Positions 1-7,039 are shown, counted from the stretch's first letter. The stretch is 33,921 nucleotides of DNA from an uncultured Selenomonadales bacterium (GCA_900315345.1 OMYP01000004.1:1-33921); one strand, 5' to 3'. Translations and numbers: made by a program. Notes: generated by a model not told the origin, from the letters alone.

Positions 1-31
1 TTTCTTCAACAGAATACTTTTCTTTTCTCAT
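1..31 (-). CDS. 5' end of an unidentified gene, cut by the window edge
   Basis: Only ten codons are visible, reading MRKEKYSVEE from an ATG whose first base is at 31. A GGGAG ribosome site lies about nine bases upstream, near 40-47. An in-frame ATG at 49 would add six residues but has no ribosome site of its own. The gene follows tatC on the same strand after about 95 bases, so it may be a distal part of that operon or a separate unit. The product cannot be identified from so short a stretch. Confidence 0.5.
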   Translation of the reverse strand, partial: MRKEKYSVEE

Positions 32-126
32 AAAAATAGCTCCCTTCATAGAATTCAGTGTTTTTTATTTCACTGTTTCCTATAAAGGGAGCATATCACA
101 GATTTGGAGCAGAGGCCTGAATTTTT

Positions 127-900
127 TTAACCATTGACTGTTAAAGTTGCAGTTTCCTGCTTGCAGCTTCTTTCTGCCCATGCAGCGCAGCGAATACTGC
201 ATTCAAACAGGAGGATGGACGGTATTGCCATCATCACCTGGCTCATTACGTCAGGCGGTGTCAGTAACGCACTGACGATGAAGCTGATCAAAACAGCAAA
301 ACGGCGTCCCTGCCGTAGCGTTTCCGCATGAATAAGCCCGGTTCTTGCCAGGGCAGCAGCAATCAGCGGCATTTCAAACAGAAGGCCGAAGGGGATAACG
401 AAGCTCACAAGAAAATTGACATACCGGTCGATGGCCAGCAGGGGAAGGGCCGTTCCTGCTCCTGCATAGATAAAAAAGTGTATGGCGGATAAAAAGACGA
501 TGCCGTACCCGAATGCGATGCCAATGACAAAGAGGCCGAGGGAAAGCAGCGCAACCCCTAACAACGGCTTCCGTTCTTCCGGATACAGGGCAGGTTTTAC
601 AAAAGACCACAACTGCCAGAGAAGTACAGGGGAGGCCAGCACTACGGCACAGAGGAACACGGCTTTTAACTGTACATACAGCGCGTCCGCCAGTCCCAGA
701 TAAATAAACTGGACGCCTTCTGTCTTTACCGGCGCGCTGATTACATTCAAAATCCGTTCCGGTCCTGCACAGGCCAGCGCACCAAAAGCAAGGCCTATGG
801 CGGCGATGCATTTCAGCAAACGGCGGCGCAGTTCCCCGATGTGTTCCAACACCGGCATATCGGTATCATTTTTTTGCAATGGCTGTTCCGCTGGATTCAT
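127..900 (-). CDS. tatC: Sec-independent protein translocase TatC
   Basis: TatC is the multispanning core of the twin-arginine translocase and binds the RR signal of folded cargo in the cytoplasmic membrane. The 257-residue protein has the family pattern: N-terminal HIGELRRRLLK (the H-x-x-ELR-x-RL motif), then QLWSFVKPALYPEERK, the glutamate motif GLLFEMP, and LLTPPDVMSQ near the last membrane segments. About six hydrophobic segments are visible and the length is normal. I kept the start at 900 because GGAGG lies just upstream at about 907-911, although this makes the gene overlap the end of tatA by 35 bases. The next methionine (858) has no ribosome site. It is the last gene of a flavoprotein-tatB-tatA-tatC operon. 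Confidence 0.95.
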   Translation of the reverse strand: MNPAEQPLQKNDTDMPVLEHIGELRRRLLKCIAAIGLAFGALACAGPERILNVISAPVKTEGVQFIYLGLADALYVQLKAVFLCAVVLASPVLLWQLWSFVKPALYPEERKPLLGVALLSLGLFVIGIAFGYGIVFLSAIHFFIYAGAGTALPLLAIDRYVNFLVSFVIPFGLLFEMPLIAAALARTGLIHAETLRQGRRFAVLISFIVSALLTPPDVMSQVMMAIPSILLFECSIRCAAWAERSCKQETATLTVNG

Positions 901-1051
901 GTTTTTCCTCCGCGCCTTTGTTCAGCTCTGAACGGAATTCCCGCAGGCTTGTGCCCAATGCTTTACCCAGTCCGCTGATCCGGCTGCCGCCGAACAGTAC
1001 GATGGCAATCAGTAAAATAACCAGTAATTCCGAAGTCCCGATACGTCCCAT
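866..1051 (-). CDS. tatA: Twin-arginine translocase subunit TatA/TatE
   Basis: TatA oligomers form the protein-conducting part of the twin-arginine exporter. The 61-residue product starts MGRIGTSELLVILLIAIVLFGGSRISGLG. This is the standard layout of a short N-terminal membrane helix, an FG hinge, and an amphipathic helix (GKALGTSLREFRSEL) followed by a charged tail. A GGAGG site sits about eight bases before the ATG. The gene begins three bases after tatB ends and overlaps the start of tatC, so the three are almost certainly co-translated. Confidence 0.93.
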   Translation of the reverse strand: MGRIGTSELLVILLIAIVLFGGSRISGLGKALGTSLREFRSELNKGAEEKHESSGTAIAKK

Positions 1052-1054
1052 TTT

Positions 1055-1234
1055 TTATTCCTCCTTTTTTTCTTCCGCGCCTTCTGCCAGCGCCAGCCAG
1101 TTTTTTTTCATAAATCCCTGGATACCCAGGTAAACTTTTGCTGCTTTTTTTGCCGCCATGGGCAGGTCTTCCGGTTTAAGCAGCACCATCGCCAGTATGC
1201 CTGTCAACAACAGCTCGCCAAATCCGATTTCCAT
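1055..1234 (-). CDS. tatB: TatB-like translocase subunit (59 residues)
   Basis: This short reading frame falls below a 60-residue cutoff and is easily missed. It reads MEIGFGELLLTGILAMVLLK, then PEDLP, an amphipathic helix (MAAKKAAKVYLGIQGFMKK) and a charged tail. A glycine-x-ELLL membrane helix followed by a proline-x-x-LP hinge is the TatA/TatB family layout, and the PEDLP hinge points to TatB rather than TatA. TatB normally delivers cargo to TatC. Its ATG follows the stop of the upstream flavoprotein gene by one base, and tatA starts three bases after its stop, so it is translationally coupled on both sides. Weak point: TatB is usually longer, so this could instead be a second TatA-type subunit. 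Confidence 0.8.
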   Translation of the reverse strand: MEIGFGELLLTGILAMVLLKPEDLPMAAKKAAKVYLGIQGFMKKNWLALAEGAEEKKEE

Positions 1235-1235
1235 G

Positions 1236-1766
1236 TTACACCTTTTTTCCTAATGCCAGGGCCTGAGCGGGGAAGTCCGAATTTTCAATGGCGCTGCGGT
1301 AACCGCAGCCGGTGGCATAAACCTGTCCCATATCCTGCCATTCCATGTATTCGCACAGGCGGGTGTAGTGGGCTTTCAACGCGGTCATGGTCCAGCTGTC
1401 GTTGTTCCAGGCCGTGGCCAGCAGGGCTGACTTTTTGCGGTGGATGGAACCTGTGCGGGAATAAAACCGGTCGATGACCATTTTAATCTGGGCAGAAAAA
1501 CCGAAATAGTACAGTGGCGTAACCAGCACGATCATGTCGCAGTCCACTAATTTCTGGATCAGCTTTTCCGAAATGGCGTCGCGGATCACACAGGGGCCGT
1601 TCATGCCGCAGGCATCACAGCCGTTGCATGGATGGATGTCTTCAAAAGCCGCGTTGAAACGAAAAATTTCATGTCCGTTTGCCTTCGCTCCTTCAATGAA
1701 TTTATCTGCCAGCAGGGCAGAGGTGCCGTTCCGGTGGGGACTGCCTGTTACTACTACAATGTTCAT
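1236..1766 (-). CDS. Flavodoxin-fold NAD(P)H-dependent reductase with CX2CX2CX5C motif (cytoplasmic paralogue)
   Basis: The 176-residue protein opens with the FMN-reductase loop VVVTGSPHRNGTSALLADKF and carries a cysteine cluster CNGCDACGMNGPC, spaced like iron-sulfur flavoproteins and related NADPH-dependent FMN reductases. TPLYYFGFSAQIKMVIDRFY is the second flavin-binding element. No signal peptide is present, so the protein should stay in the cytoplasm. GGAGG precedes the ATG. It is a close paralogue of the next gene upstream (1782-2474): the stretch from SALLADKFIEGAK to VIDRFYSR is nearly identical in both. This indicates a tandem duplication in which only one copy has an export signal. 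Substrate and redox partner cannot be read from the sequence. Confidence 0.88.
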   Translation of the reverse strand: MNIVVVTGSPHRNGTSALLADKFIEGAKANGHEIFRFNAAFEDIHPCNGCDACGMNGPCVIRDAISEKLIQKLVDCDMIVLVTPLYYFGFSAQIKMVIDRFYSRTGSIHRKKSALLATAWNNDSWTMTALKAHYTRLCEYMEWQDMGQVYATGCGYRSAIENSDFPAQALALGKKV

Positions 1767-1781
1767 GGTGTATTTCCTCCG

Positions 1782-2474
1782 TTATAAATTCTTGCCGATG
1801 TTAAATGCCTGCTGCGGGAATTCGGATCCTTCGATGGCGGAACGGCTGCCGCAGCCGTAACCCAGTACCCGGCCTACGTCCTGCCATTCCATGTAACGGA
1901 CCAGGGTATCGTAATGTTCCTGCAATGCGTTAAAGGTGATGCCTGCGCTGTTCCACGCGGTAGCCATCAGCATGGATTTTTTGCGGTGGATGGAACTGGT
2001 GCGGGAATAGAATCGGTCGATGACCATTTTGATCTGTGCGGAAAAACCGTAATAATACAGGGGCGTAACCAGCGCCACCATATCGCAGTCCACTAATTTC
2101 TGGATTAGCTTTTCCGAAATGGCGTCGTGGATCACACAGGGGCCGTTCATGCCGCAGGCATCGCAGCCCCGGCAGGGATTAATATCCTCAAAGGCGGCGT
2201 TGAAACGGAACACTTCATGGCCGGCGGATTTTGCGCCTTCAATAAATTTATCTGCCAGCAGAGCAGAGGTACCGGCCTTGTGGGGGCTGCCGCACAACAC
2301 TACAATTTTTAAGGGCTTTCCGTTAGACACACTGCCCGGTTTTGCTTCGGCGTTACCGGCAGCGGGAGCCGCCCCCGCTTTTTTGTCCCCGCTGACCGCA
2401 TTGATGCCGCAGCCGCTCAAAAAAAGCGTCAGCGCACCGGCGCCCGTAACTTTTAAAAATTCTCTCCTGTCCAT
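1782..2474 (-). CDS. Tat-exported lipoprotein, flavodoxin/iron-sulfur flavoprotein family
   Basis: The 230-residue protein starts MDRREFLKVTGAGALTLFLS followed by GCG. The RREFLK twin-arginine motif, a hydrophobic stretch and an LSGC lipobox predict export in folded form and lipid anchoring outside the membrane. A glycine/alanine-rich linker leads to a reductase domain with GSPHKAGTSALLADKF, the cluster CRGCDACGMNGPC and TPLYYYGFSAQIKMVIDRFY. A prebound flavin or iron-sulfur centre would explain the need for Tat. I chose the start at 2474 over the longer frame from 2528 because GGAGG lies directly before it and the signal then begins correctly. It is the first gene of the operon containing its paralogue and tatB-tatA-tatC. 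An extracytoplasmic reductase role is inferred, not shown. Confidence 0.88.
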   Translation of the reverse strand: MDRREFLKVTGAGALTLFLSGCGINAVSGDKKAGAAPAAGNAEAKPGSVSNGKPLKIVVLCGSPHKAGTSALLADKFIEGAKSAGHEVFRFNAAFEDINPCRGCDACGMNGPCVIHDAISEKLIQKLVDCDMVALVTPLYYYGFSAQIKMVIDRFYSRTSSIHRKKSMLMATAWNSAGITFNALQEHYDTLVRYMEWQDVGRVLGYGCGSRSAIEGSEFPQQAFNIGKNL

Positions 2475-2500
2475 GATGTTTCCTCCATTTTGTAATTTAA

Positions 2501-2657
2501 GGAAACACTGATTAATTCGTCTGCACACTTGCCGGTGCTTTTTGTGAATGACGTCGTCACTGTCTCTTGACGCAGCCCCGCTGCGTCTTCAAGACACTTC
2601 CTTGTCATTCGCAAAAAGCCCTCGGCAATCGCACAAACTCATTTAATCAGCGTTTCC
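2501..2657. repeat. Full-length copy of a palindromic intergenic repeat (family A, copy 1)
   Basis: The ends are inverted repeats: GGAAACACTGATTAA at 2501-2515 and TTAATCAGCGTTTCC at 2643-2657. The interior is also palindromic: GACGCAGC and GCTGCGTC flank CCC at 2569-2587, and GAATGAC and GTCATTC pair further out. Shorter copies with the same ends lie at 8001, 9695 and 30874. The size and structure fit a MITE or REPIN-like element with no coding capacity. It sits directly upstream of the Tat operon. Confidence 0.8.
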
Positions 2658-2698
2658 TTTCCAATCCGTAAGGGAAGTACCGGAAAAAAACAGCGGTT

Positions 2699-2908
2699 CT
2701 ATATTGTTTCCCTTATCTGCCTGATGCAGAAGTCAAGCCTGTCCAGTTCCTGCTGTTTCTTGTGTACTTCGGAAAGCACGCGGAGCCGGCAGGTTCTCAG
2801 TTCCCTGATCTGTGCTTCCCGGTTGCCTGCCAGCATAACCTTTTTAATTTCTTCTTCTTTCAGTCCCGTGCCTGTGAATTGATTGATATTCCTGTTTTTC
2901 ATATCCAA
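2699..2908 (-). CDS. Small coiled-coil protein resembling the C-terminal part of a MerR regulator
   Basis: The 69-residue product contains GLKEEEIKKVMLAGN followed by a heptad-like helix RTCRLRVLSEVHKKQQELDR with LDFCIRQIRE. This resembles the region of MerR-family regulators that follows the recognition domain (G-x-S-L-x-E-I-K, then the antiparallel dimerisation helix). The N-terminal winged-helix half is absent, so it may be a remnant rather than a working regulator. The start is TTG at 2908, with GGAGAT about six bases upstream; an ATG two codons later (2902) is also possible. A terminator at 2919-2963 separates it from the LysR gene, so it must have its own promoter if expressed. Confidence 0.45.
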   Translation of the reverse strand: MDMKNRNINQFTGTGLKEEEIKKVMLAGNREAQIRELRTCRLRVLSEVHKKQQELDRLDFCIRQIRETI

Positions 2909-2918
2909 CTGTCCATCT

Positions 2919-2963
2919 CCAAAAAAAATAATGTAAGCGCATTTATTTCTGCGCTTACATTAT
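2919..2963 (-). terminator. Intrinsic terminator after the LysR gene
   Basis: A perfect 14-base stem (2928-2941 with 2950-2963) closes an eight-base loop. On the minus strand it is followed by eight T residues. It lies 20 bases after the stop of the LysR-type gene at 2984. Confidence 0.85.
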
Positions 2964-2983
2964 ATTAGGGATTATGTTTTATA

Positions 2984-3889
2984 TCAAATACTTAGTTTTT
3001 GCGATTCATCTATGCTCAAAAAGCATTTAATGTATTCGATAAATTTTTCCGTGGCGCTGCCAAAGGGCTGTCCCCGTTTCCAGGCCAGCACTGTACGGGA
3101 GGCCAGCTCCGGATACAGCGGTCTGCTTACGATCTGTTTCTTGTCCCAATAGGGGATGACTCCCTCTATTGCCACGGCATACCCATAGCCGTGTTTTACC
3201 ATAACCGCCGAATTGGTGGGCAGGTTTCCAGTGAATGCTACATTAAGGGAGTCCGGATCTTTCCCGAACCAGTTTGCCAGTTCGCTCTGCACGTTAAGCC
3301 TCCGGGGCAGGATCAGCGGGAGACCGTCCAGGTCTTCTTTTGTCACACGCTCTTTTTTCGCTAGGGGATCGTCCGGCTTCATCAGTACGACAAACCGTTC
3401 TTTCACAGCAAGCCTTGCATACTCAAATTTTTCCTTGTCCACAGGTTCCAGCAGCAATCCGATGTCGATCAGTCCGCGCTCCATGCGTTCTTTTACCACG
3501 TCTGCTGTTGCCGTGTACAGGTCGAAGATTACTTTCGGATGCTTCTTTCGGAAAGCGCCGCATATCTCTGCCAGTACTTCCATTGCCGCAACTTCACCGC
3601 TCCCGATGGAGATGGTTCCTTCCACCTCTTTTTCCTGGAGGGGCAGTTCTGCTACCGTTCTGTCAACCAGTTCTACGATTTCTTCCGCACGTCGGCGCAG
3701 GAGGATACCCTCAGCCGTCAGCGTAATCTTCCGTGAGCCCCGCTGGAACAGCTTTACGCCTGTTTCCTCTTCCATCTGTGCCAGCTGCCTGGAAAGGGTA
3801 GGCTGCGTAATATGTAAAACTTCAGCCGCCCTTGAGATGCTTTCTTCCCGGACAACTGTGAGAAAATACTTTAATACCCTGATTTCCAT
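2984..3889 (-). CDS. LysR-family transcriptional regulator
   Basis: This is a DNA-binding regulator of 301 residues. The N-terminal winged helix is clear: MEIRVLKYFLTVVREESISR, AAEVLHITQPTLSRQLAQME and GVKLFQR. An effector domain of normal length follows (SIGSGEVAAMEVLAEICGAF and onward). I set the start at 3889 because GAGGAG precedes that ATG and LysR proteins normally begin at this point; the longer frame from 3958 adds an unrelated leader and overlaps the promoter. A minus promoter lies at 3950-3978. It is adjacent to, and downstream of, the secreted hydrolase gene (4017-5027), a possible target, but no operator can be assigned. Confidence 0.93.
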   Translation of the reverse strand: MEIRVLKYFLTVVREESISRAAEVLHITQPTLSRQLAQMEEETGVKLFQRGSRKITLTAEGILLRRRAEEIVELVDRTVAELPLQEKEVEGTISIGSGEVAAMEVLAEICGAFRKKHPKVIFDLYTATADVVKERMERGLIDIGLLLEPVDKEKFEYARLAVKERFVVLMKPDDPLAKKERVTKEDLDGLPLILPRRLNVQSELANWFGKDPDSLNVAFTGNLPTNSAVMVKHGYGYAVAIEGVIPYWDKKQIVSRPLYPELASRTVLAWKRGQPFGSATEKFIEYIKCFLSIDESQKLSI

Positions 3890-3949
3890 CCAATCACTCC
3901 TCACCAACGGGCTGAGTAACTGTTCGTTATTTTTACAGTTCCTAACATT

Positions 3950-3978
3950 ATTATACAAAAGCTATGCCTGAGAAGCAA
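3950..3978 (-). promoter_or_regulatory. Sigma-70 type promoter for the LysR gene
   Basis: On the minus strand TTGCTT (3978-3973) and TATAAT (3955-3950) are separated by 17 bases, about 60 bases before the chosen LysR start at 3889. Confidence 0.65.
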
Positions 3979-4001
3979 TTTCAATTTTGCTCTATGCTTA
4001 A

Positions 4002-4013
4002 GGAACCACTGAT
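4002..4013. repeat. Possible end remnant of repeat family A
   Basis: GGAACCACTGAT resembles the GGAAACACTGAT end of the palindromic repeats at 2501 and 30874, and it abuts the stop of the hydrolase gene. It is too short to be certain. Confidence 0.3.
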
Positions 4014-4016
4014 GTT

Positions 4017-5027
4017 TTATTTCATATACCGGTTTGCAAAATCGGCAATCTCGTTCAGTGAATCAATGCTGTCCTGCATTTCGGGAAGCAGCAGGGCAAA
4101 GTCGTGGGACATGCCCGGATAGACAGTCAAGGTAACGGCAAGCCCATCTGCTGCCGCTTTTTCAGCCAGCCGCTGGCTTTCCGTCAGGAAAAGTTCATTG
4201 GCGCCCGTCTGGATCAGCATGGGTGGCAGGCCGGACAGATCGGCATAGATGGGGGAGAGACGGGGATCTTTACGATTCAGTTTGCCTTTGTATTTAGCTT
4301 CCTTCACCGGAATGTTCAGGGGCGTACCTTTGCCTAAAATGACATCCTTTTCATCGTTGTAATACCGGGAGGTTCCCTTTTTGTGTTCAAAAGTGGTCCA
4401 GGGAGAAGCCAGGGCGATGACGCCGGGCTGGGGCAGATTGTTTTCCTTTAAATACAGTGCCAGCTCTACCGCCAGGTTGCCTCCGGCAGAATCACCGGTC
4501 AGGATGATGTTTTCCCCTTTGATGCCGCGGCCCAGTAATTCTTTATACACAGCCACTGCGTCTTCCAGCGCCGCAGGGTACACATGGGCAGGAGCCAGCC
4601 GGTAATTGACAAAATAAACTTCTCCCGCATTTGCTAACGTTGCCTGACGAAGCCCAAGGATGCGATGGTTGTTGCTCATACCGCCTACGTAACCGCCGCC
4701 GTGCATCTGCAGCAGTACCCGGTCACTCTTTTTGTTTTCGGCTGTCAGTCGTTCCAGCGTGATGCCGTTTACTTCCTTCGTTTCCATCTTCCAACCCAAA
4801 GGCGCTTCGAAGGGGGCGGGTGGCTGTGCTTTCATCTGGCTGAATAATTTGTGCATCGTGTCAGCCACATATTTTTCTTTTGCCTTTCCCTGCAGTACGA
4901 TACCGTTGGAAGGAATCGTCAGAGGCTGCGGTTCTGCCCAGAGGGGCGCGGCATTCACAAATAACCCGATACTCAGGGCAGCAGTTGCAAATATTGTTTT
5001 TGCTCTCAGACTCATAGGATTTTTCAT
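4017..5027 (-). CDS. Secreted alpha/beta hydrolase of the hormone-sensitive lipase type
   Basis: The 336-residue protein is predicted to be an esterase or lipase exported by Sec. The first 31 residues form a signal peptide (RAKTIFATAALSIGLFVNAA then PLWA). The mature part has the oxyanion motif MHGGGY, the nucleophile motif GDSAGGN (Ser180), the acid region LPPMLIQTGANELFL and the histidine region YPGMSHDF, so the catalytic triad looks complete. These motifs define the HSL (family IV) hydrolases; the true substrate cannot be told. AAGGAG precedes the ATG. A LysR gene follows on the same strand. Confidence 0.9.
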   Translation of the reverse strand: MKNPMSLRAKTIFATAALSIGLFVNAAPLWAEPQPLTIPSNGIVLQGKAKEKYVADTMHKLFSQMKAQPPAPFEAPLGWKMETKEVNGITLERLTAENKKSDRVLLQMHGGGYVGGMSNNHRILGLRQATLANAGEVYFVNYRLAPAHVYPAALEDAVAVYKELLGRGIKGENIILTGDSAGGNLAVELALYLKENNLPQPGVIALASPWTTFEHKKGTSRYYNDEKDVILGKGTPLNIPVKEAKYKGKLNRKDPRLSPIYADLSGLPPMLIQTGANELFLTESQRLAEKAAADGLAVTLTVYPGMSHDFALLLPEMQDSIDSLNEIADFANRYMK

Positions 5028-5093
5028 AGTGAAAGGTCTCCTTAACTATACGTTGTAATTTTTCAGGAACTGCTTGCCGTCCCCGGATACAAA

Positions 5094-5117
5094 AGAGACG
5101 GCTGTATTTCCGTCTCT
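5094..5117. other. Perfect hairpin between divergent genes
   Basis: AGAGACGG (5094-5101) and CCGTCTCT (5110-5117) flank an eight-base loop. The flanks are only weakly T-rich on either strand, so it is a poor terminator. It lies about 70 bases before the hydrolase start, so it could be an operator or part of that gene's leader. Confidence 0.4.
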
Positions 5118-5406
5118 ATTTTAAAAAAATCTTTTTCAAATGTCTAATGCCGTTCTTTTATATTGATTTATACTTTTCAGGCATGGAGTTATTCAGCAGC
5201 TGTATCCCGAAGCGGTTGCAGATAGGAGGAAGACAGATGCCGGAATATTTTTTATATGCTATAATAATAAAGCCATGGATTTCCGGCAAAGGGTTGTCCT
5301 GGTGTTGCCATCTGTTTCTCGCCAGTATATGATTACGCAGTGTAGAAGAATATGGTAAACCGTAAGTAACATTGGAAAGTAATGCAGGAGGTAAATAGTA
5401 AAAGTT
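5118..5406. other. Intergenic stretch with no convincing gene
   Basis: The stretch between the hydrolase and the flavodoxin holds a 61-codon open frame (5147-5332) with no ribosome site and no recognisable content. A TATAAT at 5260-5265 could serve the flavodoxin operon but has no good -35 box. AGGAGGT lies at 5386-5392. Confidence 0.4.
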
Positions 5407-6030
5407 ATGAAACGGATAGCATTAATTATTGTTTTGGTGATACTTGCCGTTGTGGCCTATAAAGGGCCGGATTCCCTGATTGGGCTGGCCAAGATGACGC
5501 GTACGGCGTCTCCGGAAACGGACAGGGTTGAAAATGTACTGGGACAGGCCAGGGGCGTAACCGGAAAAAAGGTGTTGGTGGCCTATTTTTCCTGGGGCGG
5601 CAATACCCGAACTGTGGCGAAGCTGATCCACGAAAAGACCGGCGGGGATTTATTTGAAATAAAAAAGGAAACCCCTTATCCCAAAGATTACAAACCGACG
5701 GTTGATATCGGTAAGCAGGAAAAAGAGCAGGATGCACGACCTAAGCTGGCAGGCCCGTTGCCGGATTTGAAACAGTATGATGTGATCCTTTTGGGATATC
5801 CGATCTGGTGGTATATCGAACCCATGCCGGTAAAGACTTTTGTGGAAGCCCAGGACCTGTCGGGAAAAGTCATTCTTCCCTTTGCTACCAGCGGCGGCAG
5901 CGATATTGCGGCCAGCGTGGAGGATTTACGTAAGACCCTGCCCGGGGCGCAGGTTAAAACCGGGCTGTTAGCGAATATGACCGGCCGTATTGACGACTGG
6001 CTGAAAGAAAATGGGTTGCTGCCCCGATAA
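5407..6030 (+). CDS. Membrane-anchored flavodoxin
   Basis: The 207-residue protein begins with an uncleaved hydrophobic anchor (KRIALIIVLVILAVVAY) and a linker of about 35 residues. A flavodoxin domain then opens with KVLVAYFSWGGNTRTVAK, the FMN phosphate loop. GYPIWWYIEPMPVKTFVE and the FATSGGSD loop supply the other flavin contacts. Ordinary flavodoxins are soluble, so the anchor suggests electron transfer at the membrane. The nearest strong ribosome site, AGGAGG, is 14 bases from the ATG, longer than usual. A DUF3842 gene and an HD-domain gene follow within 35 bases of each other, as a likely operon. Confidence 0.88.
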   Translation: MKRIALIIVLVILAVVAYKGPDSLIGLAKMTRTASPETDRVENVLGQARGVTGKKVLVAYFSWGGNTRTVAKLIHEKTGGDLFEIKKETPYPKDYKPTVDIGKQEKEQDARPKLAGPLPDLKQYDVILLGYPIWWYIEPMPVKTFVEAQDLSGKVILPFATSGGSDIAASVEDLRKTLPGAQVKTGLLANMTGRIDDWLKENGLLPR

Positions 6031-6051
6031 ACAGAAAAGGAGAAAGACGAT

Positions 6052-6465
6052 ATGCGGATTATTGTAATTGACGGACAGGGCGGCGGCATAGGCCGTTCGC
6101 TGGTAGAACTTCTGGCAAAAAGATTTCCGGAAGCTGAAATCGGAGCCGTCGGAACCAATTCCGTAGCGACTGAAACCATGTTGAAAGGCGGTCCTTCTTT
6201 TGCTGCTACCGGTGAAAACGCGGTTATCTTTAACGCAACAGAGGCCGACATCATTATCGGGCCTGCTGGAATTATTATGGCCAACGCCATGCATGGGGAA
6301 ATCAGTCCCGCCATCGCTATGGCCATATCCTCCAGCAAGGCCAGGGTGGTTTTAATTCCCATGAATCACTGCCGGGCTTATATTGCAGGCGTGGAAGAAA
6401 AGAAAGTGGCGGAATATCTGCTGGATGCAATGGATATTGTGGGCCGGCTGGCATCAGAAGGTTAA
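6052..6465 (+). CDS. DUF3842 family protein
   Basis: The 137-residue protein starts MRIIVIDGQGGGIGRSLVEL, a glycine-rich nucleotide-binding-like loop after a beta strand. It continues GAVGTNSVATETMLKGG, GENAVIFNATEADIIIGPAG and VVLIPMNHCRAYIAGV. These blocks match the uncharacterised DUF3842 family as I remember it. The biochemical role is unknown. AAGGAG precedes the ATG, and the gene sits 21 bases after the flavodoxin gene in the same direction. Confidence 0.82.
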   Translation: MRIIVIDGQGGGIGRSLVELLAKRFPEAEIGAVGTNSVATETMLKGGPSFAATGENAVIFNATEADIIIGPAGIIMANAMHGEISPAIAMAISSSKARVVLIPMNHCRAYIAGVEEKKVAEYLLDAMDIVGRLASEG

Positions 6466-6500
6466 TACGTTTTGTATCAGGGACAAATCGGGAGTAAATT

Positions 6501-6998
6501 ATGGAACATACTAATGTAATACATGAAATGATTCTTTTTGACAGGGGCGATGCCCGCCGCATCCAGCATTTCCTGAAAGTGTACCAGTTTGCCGCCCTTA
6601 TTGGCAAATTGGAGGGGCTGTCGCCGGAGCAACAGGAAATTCTGGAAATTGCGGCGATCCTTCACGACATCGGGATCATCCCGTCAGAAAAGAAATATGG
6701 CATCAGCAATGGCAAGCTGCAGGAGCAGGAAGGCCCGGCCTATGCCAGGGAGCTGTTAAACCGGATCGGCGGCTATGGACAGGAATTCATTGACCGGGTC
6801 TGCTTTCTGATAGCCCATCACCATACTTATGAAGGCATAGATGGATTGGATTGGCAGATTCTGCTGGAAGCGGATTTTCTGGTAAATTCTTTTGAAAAAA
6901 ATATGACGGAAGAAGCGATTAAAAAATTCCGTGCCAACGTATTCAGAACGAAGAGCGGCATTGCCCTGCTGAACAATCAGTACGGGTATGGGGATTGA
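6501..6998 (+). CDS. HD-domain phosphohydrolase-like protein
   Basis: The 165-residue protein has the metal-binding pattern of HD superfamily phosphohydrolases: an early histidine (RIQHFLKV), ILHDIGIIPSEKKYG with the paired HD, then FLIAHHHTY, and a later aspartate in LLEADFLVN. Such enzymes hydrolyse phosphate esters, often of nucleotides or second messengers; the substrate is not evident here. GGGAG lies six bases before the ATG. It is likely co-transcribed with the DUF3842 gene and followed by a LysR gene 41 bases later. Confidence 0.85.
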   Translation: MEHTNVIHEMILFDRGDARRIQHFLKVYQFAALIGKLEGLSPEQQEILEIAAILHDIGIIPSEKKYGISNGKLQEQEGPAYARELLNRIGGYGQEFIDRVCFLIAHHHTYEGIDGLDWQILLEADFLVNSFEKNMTEEAIKKFRANVFRTKSGIALLNNQYGYGD

Positions 6999-7039
6999 AT
7001 TTTGTTTCATTAACCGGATTGTAAAGCGAGGAACTTACA

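Noticed and set aside
2475..2528. N-terminal extension of the Tat lipoprotein from 2528
   Set aside because: It has no ribosome site, enters the repeat element and would bury the RR signal; the ATG at 2474 has GGAGG directly upstream.
5147..5332. 61-codon plus-strand frame before the flavodoxin
   Set aside because: It has no ribosome site and no family features, and its composition looks non-coding.
5688..6362. 224-codon minus-strand frame
   Set aside because: It is antisense to the flavodoxin and DUF3842 genes, which both have clear family motifs.
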